This document shows, piece by piece, positions 42,965 to 52,117 of a stretch of 64,000 bases of DNA (position 1 is its first letter; the number at the start of each line of letters is the position of its first letter). The DNA is from Nocardia sp. alder85J. Lineage in GTDB: Bacteria; Actinomycetota; Actinomycetes; Mycobacteriales; Mycobacteriaceae. The stretch spans positions 372,001 to 436,000 of the forward strand of contig NZ_JAIUCZ020000003.1 in the NCBI RefSeq assembly GCF_020176955.2, given 5' to 3'. The notes beneath the pieces were generated by a model that worked only from the letters and a program-made list of their open reading frames with translations, was not told the origin of the DNA and made no database searches. The position numbers were made by a program, and so were the translations under genes.

Positions 42965-44131
42965 GTGCTCGGTAGACGTCTTCGCTGGATCCTGCTCGCC
43001 GTGGTCGTGCTCGTGGTGGCCGCCGTCGCCGGGGGTGTGGCGCTGTGGCTGCGGCCGGGCGACGCGCCGACCCGGATCGCCCTGGTGAACACCGACGCCG
43101 GACCGACCGGCGCCCGCATCGCGAAGGCGTTGCAGGACGACCACTCTCAGCAGTGGGTGACCGCGCAGCCGGGGGCGAGTACCGCCGACTACGCCGCGGT
43201 GATCACGCTGCCGGCCGATCTCTCCGGCTCGATCGCCACGCTGGCCACCGCCACCCCGCATCGCGCCCAGGTCACCGTGGCCGCCAATCGGCATGCCGAC
43301 ACCCACCTGGTCGACGACGCGGTGGGCGAGGTGACCCGCCGGGTCGGCGCAGCGGGCGTGGACGAGATGCTGGCGGCCATCGCCACCGCGCGGGGTTCGG
43401 TGCAGCAGGCGGCGTTCACCACGCAGCTGCTGGGCGCGGGCGTGCAGGCCGCGGCCGGGGCCTCCGGCGAGTTCTCCGCGGGCGCCGATCAGATGCTGGG
43501 TTTCCTGGACACCGCCAAGAGCGGGGCCGGTGAGCTGACCGCGGGTATCGGGCAGCTGGACAGCGCCCTGACCGCGGTGCGTTCCACCGCGTCGAGTCTG
43601 GCGGGCGCACTGGACGCCTCGGGCCTGACCCTCGGGCAGGTGACCACCTCGGCGGGGCAACTCGGCACCGGACTGGATCAGGCGGTGACGCTGCTGCGGG
43701 GGCTGCCGTTCGCGGCCGATCCGCAATTGGCCGACGTGATCGGCAAATTGGACGCGCTGCGCGGAGTGGCGAATCAGGCCGCCGGACAGCTCCAGGGTTT
43801 CGCCCAGTTGGCGGGCAGCAGCACCGATCCGGACACCCCGCTGGCCACGCTGCTGCGTGACGCGGTGGCACGCCTCGACGATGCGGGCAAACTATTGAAT
43901 ACCGGCGCCGGCATGGCGCAGCAGATCCCGCAGCTGGCCGATCAGGGTTCGGCGGCGCTGGTGAGCGCCATCTCGCAGCTCACCGGCGGCGTGCAGCAGT
44001 TGCAGCAGATCGTGGGAAATCTGAACACGCAGACCGGGAAGGCGCTCACCACACTGCCGGGGCACACCAGCTCCCAGCAGTCGGCGATCGCCGAATCGCT
44101 GACCGATCCGGTCGAGATCGTGCGCAGGTGA
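42965..44131 (+). CDS. YhgE/Pip-like membrane protein lacking the permease half
   Basis: A 388-residue protein with one N-terminal transmembrane helix (about 8-28) and a long extracytoplasmic, helical, coiled-coil-like domain rich in Ala, Gly, Leu and Gln. This resembles the N-terminal region of YhgE/Pip and EsaA-like proteins. In those, a DPV motif near the end of the coiled region leads into a five-helix ABC-2-type membrane domain; here the chain stops at SLTDPVEIVRR, right at that motif. The end is followed at once by a 21-bp hairpin. It may be a true single-helix form or a 3' truncation. The GTG at 42965 fits the signal-anchor start. Confidence 0.65.
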   Translation: MLGRRLRWILLAVVVLVVAAVAGGVALWLRPGDAPTRIALVNTDAGPTGARIAKALQDDHSQQWVTAQPGASTADYAAVITLPADLSGSIATLATATPHRAQVTVAANRHADTHLVDDAVGEVTRRVGAAGVDEMLAAIATARGSVQQAAFTTQLLGAGVQAAAGASGEFSAGADQMLGFLDTAKSGAGELTAGIGQLDSALTAVRSTASSLAGALDASGLTLGQVTTSAGQLGTGLDQAVTLLRGLPFAADPQLADVIGKLDALRGVANQAAGQLQGFAQLAGSSTDPDTPLATLLRDAVARLDDAGKLLNTGAGMAQQIPQLADQGSAALVSAISQLTGGVQQLQQIVGNLNTQTGKALTTLPGHTSSQQSAIAESLTDPVEIVRR

Positions 44132-44178
44132 CGTTCGCACCCGGGTTCCGGTGCGAACCGGAACCCGGGTGCGGACGT
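44131..44178. terminator. Strong hairpin at the end of the YhgE/Pip-like gene
   Basis: A perfect 16-bp stem (44136-44151 with 44158-44173; CGCACCCGGGTTCCGG) with loop TGCGAA extends by about five further pairs, one of them a wobble. It begins at the last base of the stop codon. Confidence 0.75.
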
Positions 44179-44183
44179 GTCGG

Positions 44184-44261
44184 CGGCGGAGCCGCCCGGG
44201 ACAACTCAGCGGCGGAGCCGCCGGGAACAGCTCAGCGGCAGAGCCGCCGGGAACAGCTCAG
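44184..44261. repeat. 26-bp tandem repeat, three copies, at the FKBP stop
   Basis: Units start at 44184, 44210 and 44236 (CGGCGGAGCCGCCGGGAACA and variants, ending CAG). Each has an internal GGCGG/CCGCC hairpin. The last copy contains the FKBP stop codon, so the repeat seems to have grown out from the end of that gene. Confidence 0.85.
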
Positions 44262-44620
44262 TTGACGACGTTCAGCAGATCGATCACGAAGACCAGGGTC
44301 TTGCCGGACAGCTGGTGACCGCGTCCGGCCGGTCCGTAGGCCAGCTCCGGCGGGATGGTCAGCTGCCGGCGGCCGCCGACCTTCATCCCGGGAATGCCGT
44401 CCTGCCAGCCCTGGATCAGGCCGCGCAGCGGGAAGGTGATGGATTCGCCACGGTTCCAGGAGGAGTCGAATTCCTCGCCGGTGTCGTATTCGACACCCAC
44501 GTAGTGCACCTCGACCGTGCCGCCGGGCACTGCCTCCGGACCGCTACCGGTGAGGAGATCCTCGATCACCAGCGTGGTGGGCGCGGGGCCGTCCGGGAAC
44601 TCGACTTCCGGCTTGGTCAT
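44258..44620 (-). CDS. FKBP-type peptidyl-prolyl isomerase
   Basis: A 120-residue single-domain FKBP. Conserved active-site stretches are VHYVGVEYDTGEEFDSSW, LIQGWQDGIPGMKVGGRR and IPPELAYG. It catalyses cis-trans isomerisation of Xaa-Pro bonds, probably in the cytoplasm because no signal peptide is present. ATG 44620 follows AAAGAGGATCC. It is divergent from the SpoU methylase, with a palindrome-rich gap. Confidence 0.93.
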   Translation of the reverse strand: MTKPEVEFPDGPAPTTLVIEDLLTGSGPEAVPGGTVEVHYVGVEYDTGEEFDSSWNRGESITFPLRGLIQGWQDGIPGMKVGGRRQLTIPPELAYGPAGRGHQLSGKTLVFVIDLLNVVN

Positions 44621-44651
44621 GGATCCTCTTTCTGTCGACGGTAGGCCACCT

Positions 44652-44714
44652 CCGGGGTGCGTAGTCCACCGCCCGGAGGCCGCGAACAACAATACGCACC
44701 CCGGGGTGCAGGAT
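44652..44714. promoter_or_regulatory. Palindromes in the FKBP / SpoU divergent region
   Basis: CCGGGGTGCGTA (44652-44663) is repeated inverted at 44693-44704, and GCACCCCGGGGTGC (44696-44709) is a perfect palindrome. A possible -10 box, CAGGAT (44709-44714), touches it and lies eight bases before the methylase GTG. This looks like an operator pair. Confidence 0.45.
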
Positions 44715-44722
44715 GGTGATTC

Positions 44723-45526
44723 GTGGCCGTAGTGATCGACATCGATGACCCGGACGACCCCCGGGTCGCCGACTTCCGCGACCTCAGCGCCGCCGACCGC
44801 CGGCCGGACCGGCCCGGCGGGCGCGGGCTGGTGCTGGCCGAGGGGGTGGTCGTGGTGCAACGGATGCTCACCTCCCGGTTCACCCCGTTCGCGCTGTTCG
44901 GGGTCGGCCGCCGGTACGAGCAACTGGCCGCGGACCTGGCCGGGGTCGACATTCCGTACTACCGGGCCGAGGCCGAGGTCATGGCCGAGGTGGTCGGCTT
45001 CCATCTCAATCGCGGGGTGCTGGGCGCGGCCCGGCGGCCGCCGGAGCCGGCGCTCGCGGACCTGCTGGCGTCGGCGCGCACGGTCGCGGTGCTGGAGGGC
45101 GTCAACGACCACGAGAACATCGGCTCGATCTTCCGCAACGCGGCCGGGCTGGGGGCCGACGCGGTGCTGTTCGGCGGCAGCTGCGCCGATCCGCTGTACC
45201 GGCGGGCGGTGCGGGTATCGATGGGGCATGTGCTGCGCGTCCCGTTCGCGCAGTTGCCGGTCTGGCCCGATAATCTGGAGCTGTTGCGTGACAAAGGTTT
45301 CCGGATCATCGCCCTGACCCCGGATCCGGCGGCGGCGACCCTGGCGGCGGCGATGTCCGGCGAGCGGGTGGCGCTGCTGCTCGGCGCCGAGGGTCCGGGA
45401 CTGACCGCGGCCGCCATGGCCGCCGCCGACGTGCGGGCTCGTATCCCGATGTCGGCGGGCACCGACTCGCTGAACGTCGCCACGGCCGCGGCCATGGCCT
45501 TCTACGAAAGGGTGCGCGCCTCGTGA
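44723..45526 (+). CDS. SpoU/TrmH-family RNA 2'-O-methyltransferase
   Basis: A 267-residue SPOUT methyltransferase. The N-terminal substrate-binding part (about 1-105) leads into the knotted domain with its three motifs: NDHENIGSIFRNA, LLLGAEGPGL and IPMSAGTDSLNVATAAAM. It uses S-adenosylmethionine to 2'-O-methylate rRNA or tRNA. The order methylase, small membrane protein, SepH recalls Rv0881-Rv0883c. GTG start; the stop overlaps the next gene (GTGA). Confidence 0.9.
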   Translation: MAVVIDIDDPDDPRVADFRDLSAADRRPDRPGGRGLVLAEGVVVVQRMLTSRFTPFALFGVGRRYEQLAADLAGVDIPYYRAEAEVMAEVVGFHLNRGVLGAARRPPEPALADLLASARTVAVLEGVNDHENIGSIFRNAAGLGADAVLFGGSCADPLYRRAVRVSMGHVLRVPFAQLPVWPDNLELLRDKGFRIIALTPDPAAATLAAAMSGERVALLLGAEGPGLTAAAMAAADVRARIPMSAGTDSLNVATAAAMAFYERVRAS

Positions 45527-45834
45527 TTCAGCCGGACGGGACTCGCCACGGGTACTACCCGGAGCCGACGCCGTGGGCGGCCGGGCTGGCGGTCGCGATA
45601 TTCGTGGGCGTCCTCGCCGCCGTCGCCGTCTACGCCTTCGGGGTGGCCCTCGCCGAGGTGCCGCACGTGGGCTGGCTGCTGGCGGTGGTGGTGAACGTCA
45701 TCGCCGTCGGCGGCGTGACCCCCACGGTGTGGCGCTGGCGCCACATCGTGGTCACGCGCTGGGTGCTCGGCGGCGTCGCCGCGGGTGTCGTGCTCGGCTG
45801 GCTGGTATTGCTGATCGCCGCGTTCCTGGCCTGA
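45523..45834 (+). CDS. DUF2537 small membrane protein
   Basis: A 103-residue protein with three transmembrane helices (about 18-40, 48-68 and 80-102) and a short hydrophilic N-terminus. It matches the DUF2537 type found after the SpoU methylase in mycobacteria (Rv0882). Function unknown. GTGA overlap with the methylase shows cotranslation. A 15-bp duplication (TGATCGCCACCGGCG twice) directly follows the stop. Confidence 0.75.
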   Translation: MIQPDGTRHGYYPEPTPWAAGLAVAIFVGVLAAVAVYAFGVALAEVPHVGWLLAVVVNVIAVGGVTPTVWRWRHIVVTRWVLGGVAAGVVLGWLVLLIAAFLA

Positions 45835-45894
45835 TCGCCACCGGCGTGATCGCCACCGGCGTGATCGAGCGCGGCCCGATCGTGCGCGACCGGC

Positions 45895-46623
45895 TCAGCT
45901 CACCCGGTCGCGGCCGCGCAGCCAGCCGAACCATCGCGTGTGCGTGACCGATTCGCGGTCGTCCGGCACCGCCACCGCGGGCGCCTGGCCCCTCGGGAAC
46001 AGGTTGAAGCCGCTGACCGGAATCTCGGCCGGGCGCACCGCGCCGTCGGAAGTCGCTGCCCGATACCCGAATCCGAGCCATTCGGAATTCGCCTCGTCGG
46101 CAAAATCCGGCGGGTCGAACGGGAGTGTCTGCGGATCGGGCCGCTCACCGGGCCGCAGCGGCACCGGATGCTCACCGGCCCAGTACGATCGCTCCCATAC
46201 CAGCGGCAAGCCCTCGTCCTCGAGGATGCTGACCCGGGTGGCGCTGAACGACCGCCGGAACTCGCCGCGTTCCCAGTGCGCGAACGCACCCCAGCCGCGC
46301 GGCATGTCGTAGGACACCAGATAGGTGTGCTCGGAGGCGAGCGGGCGAATCAGCAACTCGGACAACCGGGTCGGCTTGGTGACCGCGGCGGCGGTCGTGC
46401 ACACCACGGTCAGGCCGGGGAAGCAGCCGATGTAGATCGACCCCTGGTCCGGCCCCGCCCAGACCTGCAACGAACCCGAGGCGGCCGGGATCACGTCGCT
46501 GTCGGGGTGGAGTTGTCTGGCGAGGGCGAACGCGGCCTCCGGATCGGGTTCCGGATTCCGGCGCAGCACGGCCGCCGGGTCGGGGTCGTCGACATACCAG
46601 AGGGACGAAGCTGTGGACGGCAC
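45895..46623 (-). CDS. DUF6928-like protein
   Basis: A 242-residue soluble protein that I associate with the DUF6928 type common in Nocardia and Rhodococcus, without certainty. It has WYVDDPDP near the start, a central SGSLQVWAGPDQGSIYIGCFPG and SYDMPRGWGAFAHWERGEFRRSFSATRV, all rich in aromatic residues, and no signal or membrane segment. Function unknown. GTG 46623 is fixed by GGAGG eight bases upstream; longer readings extend into non-coding sequence. Confidence 0.65.
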   Translation of the reverse strand: MPSTASSLWYVDDPDPAAVLRRNPEPDPEAAFALARQLHPDSDVIPAASGSLQVWAGPDQGSIYIGCFPGLTVVCTTAAAVTKPTRLSELLIRPLASEHTYLVSYDMPRGWGAFAHWERGEFRRSFSATRVSILEDEGLPLVWERSYWAGEHPVPLRPGERPDPQTLPFDPPDFADEANSEWLGFGYRAATSDGAVRPAEIPVSGFNLFPRGQAPAVAVPDDRESVTHTRWFGWLRGRDRVS

Positions 46624-46851
46624 TTCGGGCACCTCCCGATGCTCGTTCGAGTAAGCAGAGCTACTCTTCAGCAAATCAGGAGAGCGGACCGGGCCCACCG
46701 TCGAGACCTGCCGATTCCCCCCGGATGAGCACCGGGGCATACCAAAAATCTACTCCCCCAACCGGCGAAAACGCGGCGCTTCGCATTCCCGGACGGCGCG
46801 TGTCGAATTCGTCCGGCTCGTCCCGGCCGCGACGGCCCGGACCACACCGGT
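46624..46851 (-). other. Gap between sepH and DUF6928-like gene
   Basis: 228 bp with the GGAGG site of the downstream gene at its left end. No clear terminator or ORF. Confidence 0.3.
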
Positions 46852-48051
46852 TCAGTGCCCGGAGCTGCGCACTCCGAGCAGCACGTCCTCCCAGGACGGC
46901 ATGGGCGCCTTGCCACCACGCTTGGACCGGGCCTTCGGCGCGGCCTTGGCGGGCGCCGCCTTCGCCGCGGCGGGGGTGGACTTCGCCGGAGCCGGTGCGG
47001 GTTCCGGGGCCGGCGGGGTGGCCGGTTGCGCCGGGGCGGTGGCCGCCGGGGCGGACGGCGCCGCCGGGGGCGGCGAAACATGCTGCGGCGCAGCGGTTTC
47101 CACCTGCTGCGGGGCGGCGGGCTGCGAAGCCGGGGCGGCGGTTCCGGCGTGCTGCGGGGCGGCCGGTTCCGGATGCCGGGGCGCGACCGGCTCACCCTGC
47201 CGGGGCGCCGCGGGAGCGCTCTTCGAGGTGGCGGCGCCACCGGCCGCGGCCGGCGCGGCCGCGGCACCGGTCACGGCAACCGTGTTGCCGCCGACCGCGG
47301 CTCGCGGCTCGTAGTACTCGTCGAAACCCTGCTGGCTGCGCTCGGCCGCGGCGCGGGCGGCGGTCGCCCCTTCACCACGCGGCGCGGGCGCGGGGGCCGC
47401 GGGGACCTCGGCCGGGCCGGACTCGACGGCGGGCTCCGGCAGGATGGTGGCCAGGCCACGCAGCGCCCGGCCGAAATCCGGATCGACCAGATCAGAGGCC
47501 GGATCGTCCAGTGGCGACACCGAACCGCCGTGCGCGTCGGGCTGGTAGCGCCAATGCGCGGCAATGACCGAACGGCCCGCCTGCCACTGCAATTGGGCTA
47601 CCCAGTAGCCCCTTTCGTCCTTCCAGGCATCCCATTCGGCGATATCGATGTTGTGGCCGCGCTCGGAGAACGCCGCGGAGACCACCTCGATCAGGGTCTC
47701 CACCGCCGGTCCGTCCTTACGCACCGGATGCGCGCGCTGCGCCAGTTCCGCGGCCCGCGCCCGCTCCAGCAACACCGGGTAGGCGAACCGCTCGACCCGG
47801 CTGGCGGGCATGCCGGACTCCTCCGTCACCTGCTCCACGGAGGCACCGGCACGGATACGGGCCTGGATATCGCGAGGACGCATAGTCGCTTCCGTTTCGA
47901 TCTCGATCTGGCCGAATCGGGCAAGGTCTCCGCGGGCGGCAGCGCGCAATTTCTCGTCAGCGGCGAGCCGATACTTCTGGCCGGTCTCGGTATCGATGCA
48001 CACGATGTGCGTGGAATCGGGCGTCAATCCGATCACTCGAAGTTCACGCAC
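46852..48051 (-). CDS. sepH: Septation protein SepH (DUF3071)
   Basis: A 399-residue cell-division protein. The N-terminal DUF3071 domain (about 1-175) starts VRELRVIGLTPDSTHIVC and includes a helix-turn-helix (ASVEQVTEESGMPASRVERFAYPV), the part that in Streptomyces binds FtsZ and promotes its assembly. The middle is a long disordered Ala/Pro/Gln stretch (about 200-375). The short conserved end is PSWEDVLLGVRSS. The start is decided by an exceptionally strong ribosome site, TAAGGAGGT, placed just before GTG 48051. Its position next to serC matches Rv0883c. Confidence 0.9.
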   Translation of the reverse strand: MRELRVIGLTPDSTHIVCIDTETGQKYRLAADEKLRAAARGDLARFGQIEIETEATMRPRDIQARIRAGASVEQVTEESGMPASRVERFAYPVLLERARAAELAQRAHPVRKDGPAVETLIEVVSAAFSERGHNIDIAEWDAWKDERGYWVAQLQWQAGRSVIAAHWRYQPDAHGGSVSPLDDPASDLVDPDFGRALRGLATILPEPAVESGPAEVPAAPAPAPRGEGATAARAAAERSQQGFDEYYEPRAAVGGNTVAVTGAAAAPAAAGGAATSKSAPAAPRQGEPVAPRHPEPAAPQHAGTAAPASQPAAPQQVETAAPQHVSPPPAAPSAPAATAPAQPATPPAPEPAPAPAKSTPAAAKAAPAKAAPKARSKRGGKAPMPSWEDVLLGVRSSGH

Positions 48052-48427
48052 CGTTACCTCCTTATCGCGTCGGCTCCGCGACACCGCCCACGTTCTGGAA
48101 CAGTAGTGCACTTCTGAGATTCGTGGGGCAAGACACGCTGCCCGAAAATGTACCGCCCCCCAACCGCATAGGGCTAATCTGCTGAGTTCCAGACGAACTC
48201 GGCAGCGCCGATCGGCGCTGGATCGGGGCCGGAAAAGCGGCGTGCCGCAATCGAATTCCCGGGATCGGAGCGACCCGGACCGAGCGCCGCAACGGCCTCC
48301 GCCCAGGCGGGATTCGGCCATCATCGACATACTTACCGCCGATGCGCGACGCCCGGCTTCGCGTGTCGCGAAGCCGGGCGTCCGGCGTGCGGCATATCCG
48401 CCGCGGCGAAAACCGCGGCCCCGGCAA
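48052..48427. promoter_or_regulatory. sepH upstream region with 18-bp palindrome
   Basis: This 376-bp gap contains a perfect palindrome CAGCGCCGATCGGCGCTG (48202-48219), about 150 bp ahead of sepH. The serC terminator (48348-48382) lies further upstream. I cannot identify a single clear promoter. Confidence 0.4.
48348..48382. terminator. serC terminator
   Basis: GACGCCCGGCTTCGCG (48348-48363) pairs perfectly with 48367-48382 around a 3-nt loop (16 bp). It lies 45 bp past the serC stop on the minus strand. Confidence 0.75.
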
Positions 48428-49624
<1,197 letters not shown>

Positions 49625-49694
49625 CTACCTTCGGGAATCATGCATACCGGACTTCCCGAGTGACCTGTGACACATTCCGGCTACTCTGCTCGCC

Positions 49695-50270
49695 ATGAGT
49701 GCCTTGGCCCGCCGGCACGCCGCGATGTCCGAGACCGCCCAGCGGGAGTTGCTACGCCGCGGGGTGGCCGGTACCGCGACGATCCTCGGCGTCCGCGCAG
49801 ACCGCTTCTGGGTGCAGGTGCGCGTCGAGGAGCGGACGCCGTACGAGACGCGGGTGCGCCAGCGCGTCCCGGAGACCGACCTGCGACTGATGCAGCCCGG
49901 CGACGTCGTCGGCTGCCGCGTCGACCCGGGCGACCGCGACCGGCTGGTACTGCACGTGCCCGGCCCCGGCGAGACCGGCCGGGTCAGCATCGCGAAGATC
50001 CTCGCCGACGGCCGCCGCGCCGACGCCACCGTGCTGAACGCCACCCCGGTCGCCGCCGACTACACCGGCCGCGACAACCCGGTGCTGCGCCTGGACCTGG
50101 AGCTGCACGCCTGGGACGAACCGGCCCCCTGGCGGGTGCGCGTCGTACAACCGGTACCGCTGTCCGCCATCGAACTGGTCGACCTGGGTAGCCGGTTGGA
50201 GGTGGCGTTCTTCACCGTGGACCGCGGCGAGTCGGTGGCCGTGGACTGGGCGGCCTCCCGGGAGGAGTGA
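49695..50270 (+). CDS. Hypothetical beta-rich protein
   Basis: A 191-residue soluble protein I cannot assign. It is dominated by short beta strands with many Arg, Asp and Val residues, looking like two repeated strand modules (about 25-95 and 100-185, each containing a V-x-V-R-V type strand pair). There is no signal peptide or membrane helix. TACTCT (49682-49687) lies seven bases before the ATG, so the mRNA is probably leaderless. Its 3' end overlaps the convergent WXG100-type gene by 59 bp. Confidence 0.7.
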   Translation: MSALARRHAAMSETAQRELLRRGVAGTATILGVRADRFWVQVRVEERTPYETRVRQRVPETDLRLMQPGDVVGCRVDPGDRDRLVLHVPGPGETGRVSIAKILADGRRADATVLNATPVAADYTGRDNPVLRLDLELHAWDEPAPWRVRVVQPVPLSAIELVDLGSRLEVAFFTVDRGESVAVDWAASREE

Positions 50271-51927
50271 GCGCGGGACGGCGTCGCGCGGCCGTCGTCG
50301 GCGACAGCGCGAGCCGGTGCAGCACCCGCGCCGCCGCACTCGCCGCGTCACCGCACAGCTCCACCTCCGCGAAGCCCTCGCCGAGCGCCGCGCTCGGGCG
50401 CAGCAGGCCGCGGTCGAAGCACGCCGCGCCCAGCCCGCCACGCCAGCGGCGATAGCCGGTGACCACCGAGCCCAGCGAATCCGCCTGCGCCCCACCGACC
50501 TGCGCTCCGCTGACCCGGAGGTATTCGGCGATCAGCGCCTGCTGCACGCGGCGGCGGACCTGCTCACCCGTCGAGATCGCCAGGGCATCGCCGATCGCGC
50601 GGACCAGCGCGGCGTACAGCGGCCGGGCGGCACAGACCGCGGTGACGGCCTCGGTGACCCCGGTGACCTCCCTGAACAACGCGGTGTCCAGCACCGCTGC
50701 CGGCTCCAGCACGATCCACAGCGCCGCCTCGGCGCCCAGTGTGTCCCGGCGCTCGGCCCGACATCGCGCACCCGGCCGCGCGGCGATGTCGAGGCCGCGC
50801 AACAGGTCCGGGCAGCGTGGCAGTACCGAATCCAGGGCGGCGGCCAGTTCCCGGGCCGCCGGTACGCCGATGCCGGAGGTGTCGAATCCGGCGAGTTCCA
50901 GCCCGTGCCGGGCGGCGGCCTCGCGGACCAGCCGCAGCGCCTCGGAATCGGCCACCGGCGCAGCGGGAGCGTCGCGGCCGGCCCGGACCTTCTCCCGCTC
51001 GGCCCGCTTCGGACCGGCGGGCCGGGGCGCCCGGTCCGTCCGCCGCGGTGGGGACACCCGCGGCGGCGATCCGTGCTGCGGTGGCGCAGCGGCCGGTTTC
51101 GCCCACGGGCTGCTGTTCGGTCCGCGCGCGGACCACGGTGTGCCGGAGCGCGATTCGGCCGCATCGGGCGTCCGGCCGGACTGCGCCGCGGCCGGGCGAT
51201 CCGCGGCGGCGCTCACCGCGCCGACGGCCGGAGCCGGATCGCCGCCGGCTCTCCCGGTTTCGGTCGTGGCAGGCGAATCCGATACCGGTGCGGTCACATT
51301 CGGCCGCTGCGCCGGATCGGGGGAGCCGGAGTCGCCGGGCTGTGCCGAATCCGGCCGGGCTCCGGTCCGGTTCGCATTCGCCGTGCCGACATCCGGCCCG
51401 GAGCTCGACGTCTCGTTCCCGGTCCGGGCACCGGCCGGGGCCACGTCCGTACCCGGTGCGGTGACTCGGGCTGCGGTGGCGGCCGTCGGAGCGCCGGTTT
51501 CCGCCGGCTCGGGACTCGCGGAGCCGGCAGTCGCGGAGCCGGGGCTCGCCGTGACGCCGGTGGTCGCGGTGGGCCATGCGGTCGCCGGGGGCGTGGCCGC
51601 GAGACCACCGTCGCCGGTGGTGCGGGCGACCACCGACCCGGCGACCCGGTCCTGCTGGTCGAAAGCATCGGCGGAGGCGGCGACGTCGCGGCTGAGCCCG
51701 TGCAGATCGGAAACCAGTTCCCGCAGGCTCTGCATCCCGCGCTGGGCGTCCGGGACGTAGTTCTCGGCGAACCGTTCACCGGTCTCGTCGGTGCCCCAGG
51801 GCTGTTGCTGCTGCTGGACGACCTGTTGCAGCGCCGCCAGCATCCGCGAACCCTCGTCGGCGAGCCGCTGGAGTTCCGATACCGTTGCGCGCAGGCCGGA
51901 TTCGTCCACCCACAACGAATCCGCCAT
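50212..51927 (-). CDS. WXG100-type N-domain fused to long linker and unknown C-terminal domain
   Basis: A 571-residue protein. The first 95 residues form a helical hairpin like type VII secretion substrates, with an unusual Gln run and PWGTDETGERFAENY at the turn in place of a plain WxG. A disordered Ser/Thr/Ala/Pro linker follows (about 100-330). The C-terminal domain (about 335-545) is well structured, with GFDTSGIGVPAARELA, AALWIVLEPAAVLDTALF and GYRRWRGGLGAACFDRG, but I recognise no family and no HExxH. This is the layout of a secreted polymorphic-toxin-like protein or an ESX effector. The last 20 residues are read from DNA antisense to the neighbouring gene. Confidence 0.7.
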   Translation of the reverse strand: MADSLWVDESGLRATVSELQRLADEGSRMLAALQQVVQQQQQPWGTDETGERFAENYVPDAQRGMQSLRELVSDLHGLSRDVAASADAFDQQDRVAGSVVARTTGDGGLAATPPATAWPTATTGVTASPGSATAGSASPEPAETGAPTAATAARVTAPGTDVAPAGARTGNETSSSGPDVGTANANRTGARPDSAQPGDSGSPDPAQRPNVTAPVSDSPATTETGRAGGDPAPAVGAVSAAADRPAAAQSGRTPDAAESRSGTPWSARGPNSSPWAKPAAAPPQHGSPPRVSPPRRTDRAPRPAGPKRAEREKVRAGRDAPAAPVADSEALRLVREAAARHGLELAGFDTSGIGVPAARELAAALDSVLPRCPDLLRGLDIAARPGARCRAERRDTLGAEAALWIVLEPAAVLDTALFREVTGVTEAVTAVCAARPLYAALVRAIGDALAISTGEQVRRRVQQALIAEYLRVSGAQVGGAQADSLGSVVTGYRRWRGGLGAACFDRGLLRPSAALGEGFAEVELCGDAASAAARVLHRLALSPTTAARRRPALTPPGRPPSPRPPTRRGPR

Positions 51928-52117
51928 CCCGCATCTCCCTGGTTCGCTCGCCGTGGCGGCGAACCGGCAGGGGCGCCCGCAGAGGCGAGCCCACGACCGT
52001 CCCGCCTTGCCGACCGTCCCGAATTGTCACCTGTGGGACCGGCCGTTCCCAGCAATGGAAACTCCCGGTGAACCGGACGGATCGCGGCGTGTCGGGCGCA
52101 TGTCGCCCGGGGCCGGC
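51928..52117. other. Gap upstream of WXG100-type gene
   Basis: 190 bp. It contains the inverted repeat GGTTCGC (51941-51947) / GCGAACC (51959-51965), just before the WXG100-type gene's start. The rest is featureless. Confidence 0.35.

Noticed and set aside
44131..44261. Riboswitch or structured RNA gene
   Set aside because: The structure is explained by a terminator hairpin plus short repeats, with no conserved loops or downstream start codon.
45833..45862. Functional operator made of the 15-bp duplication after DUF2537
   Set aside because: Only two copies, no symmetry, and it sits beyond a stop between convergent genes.
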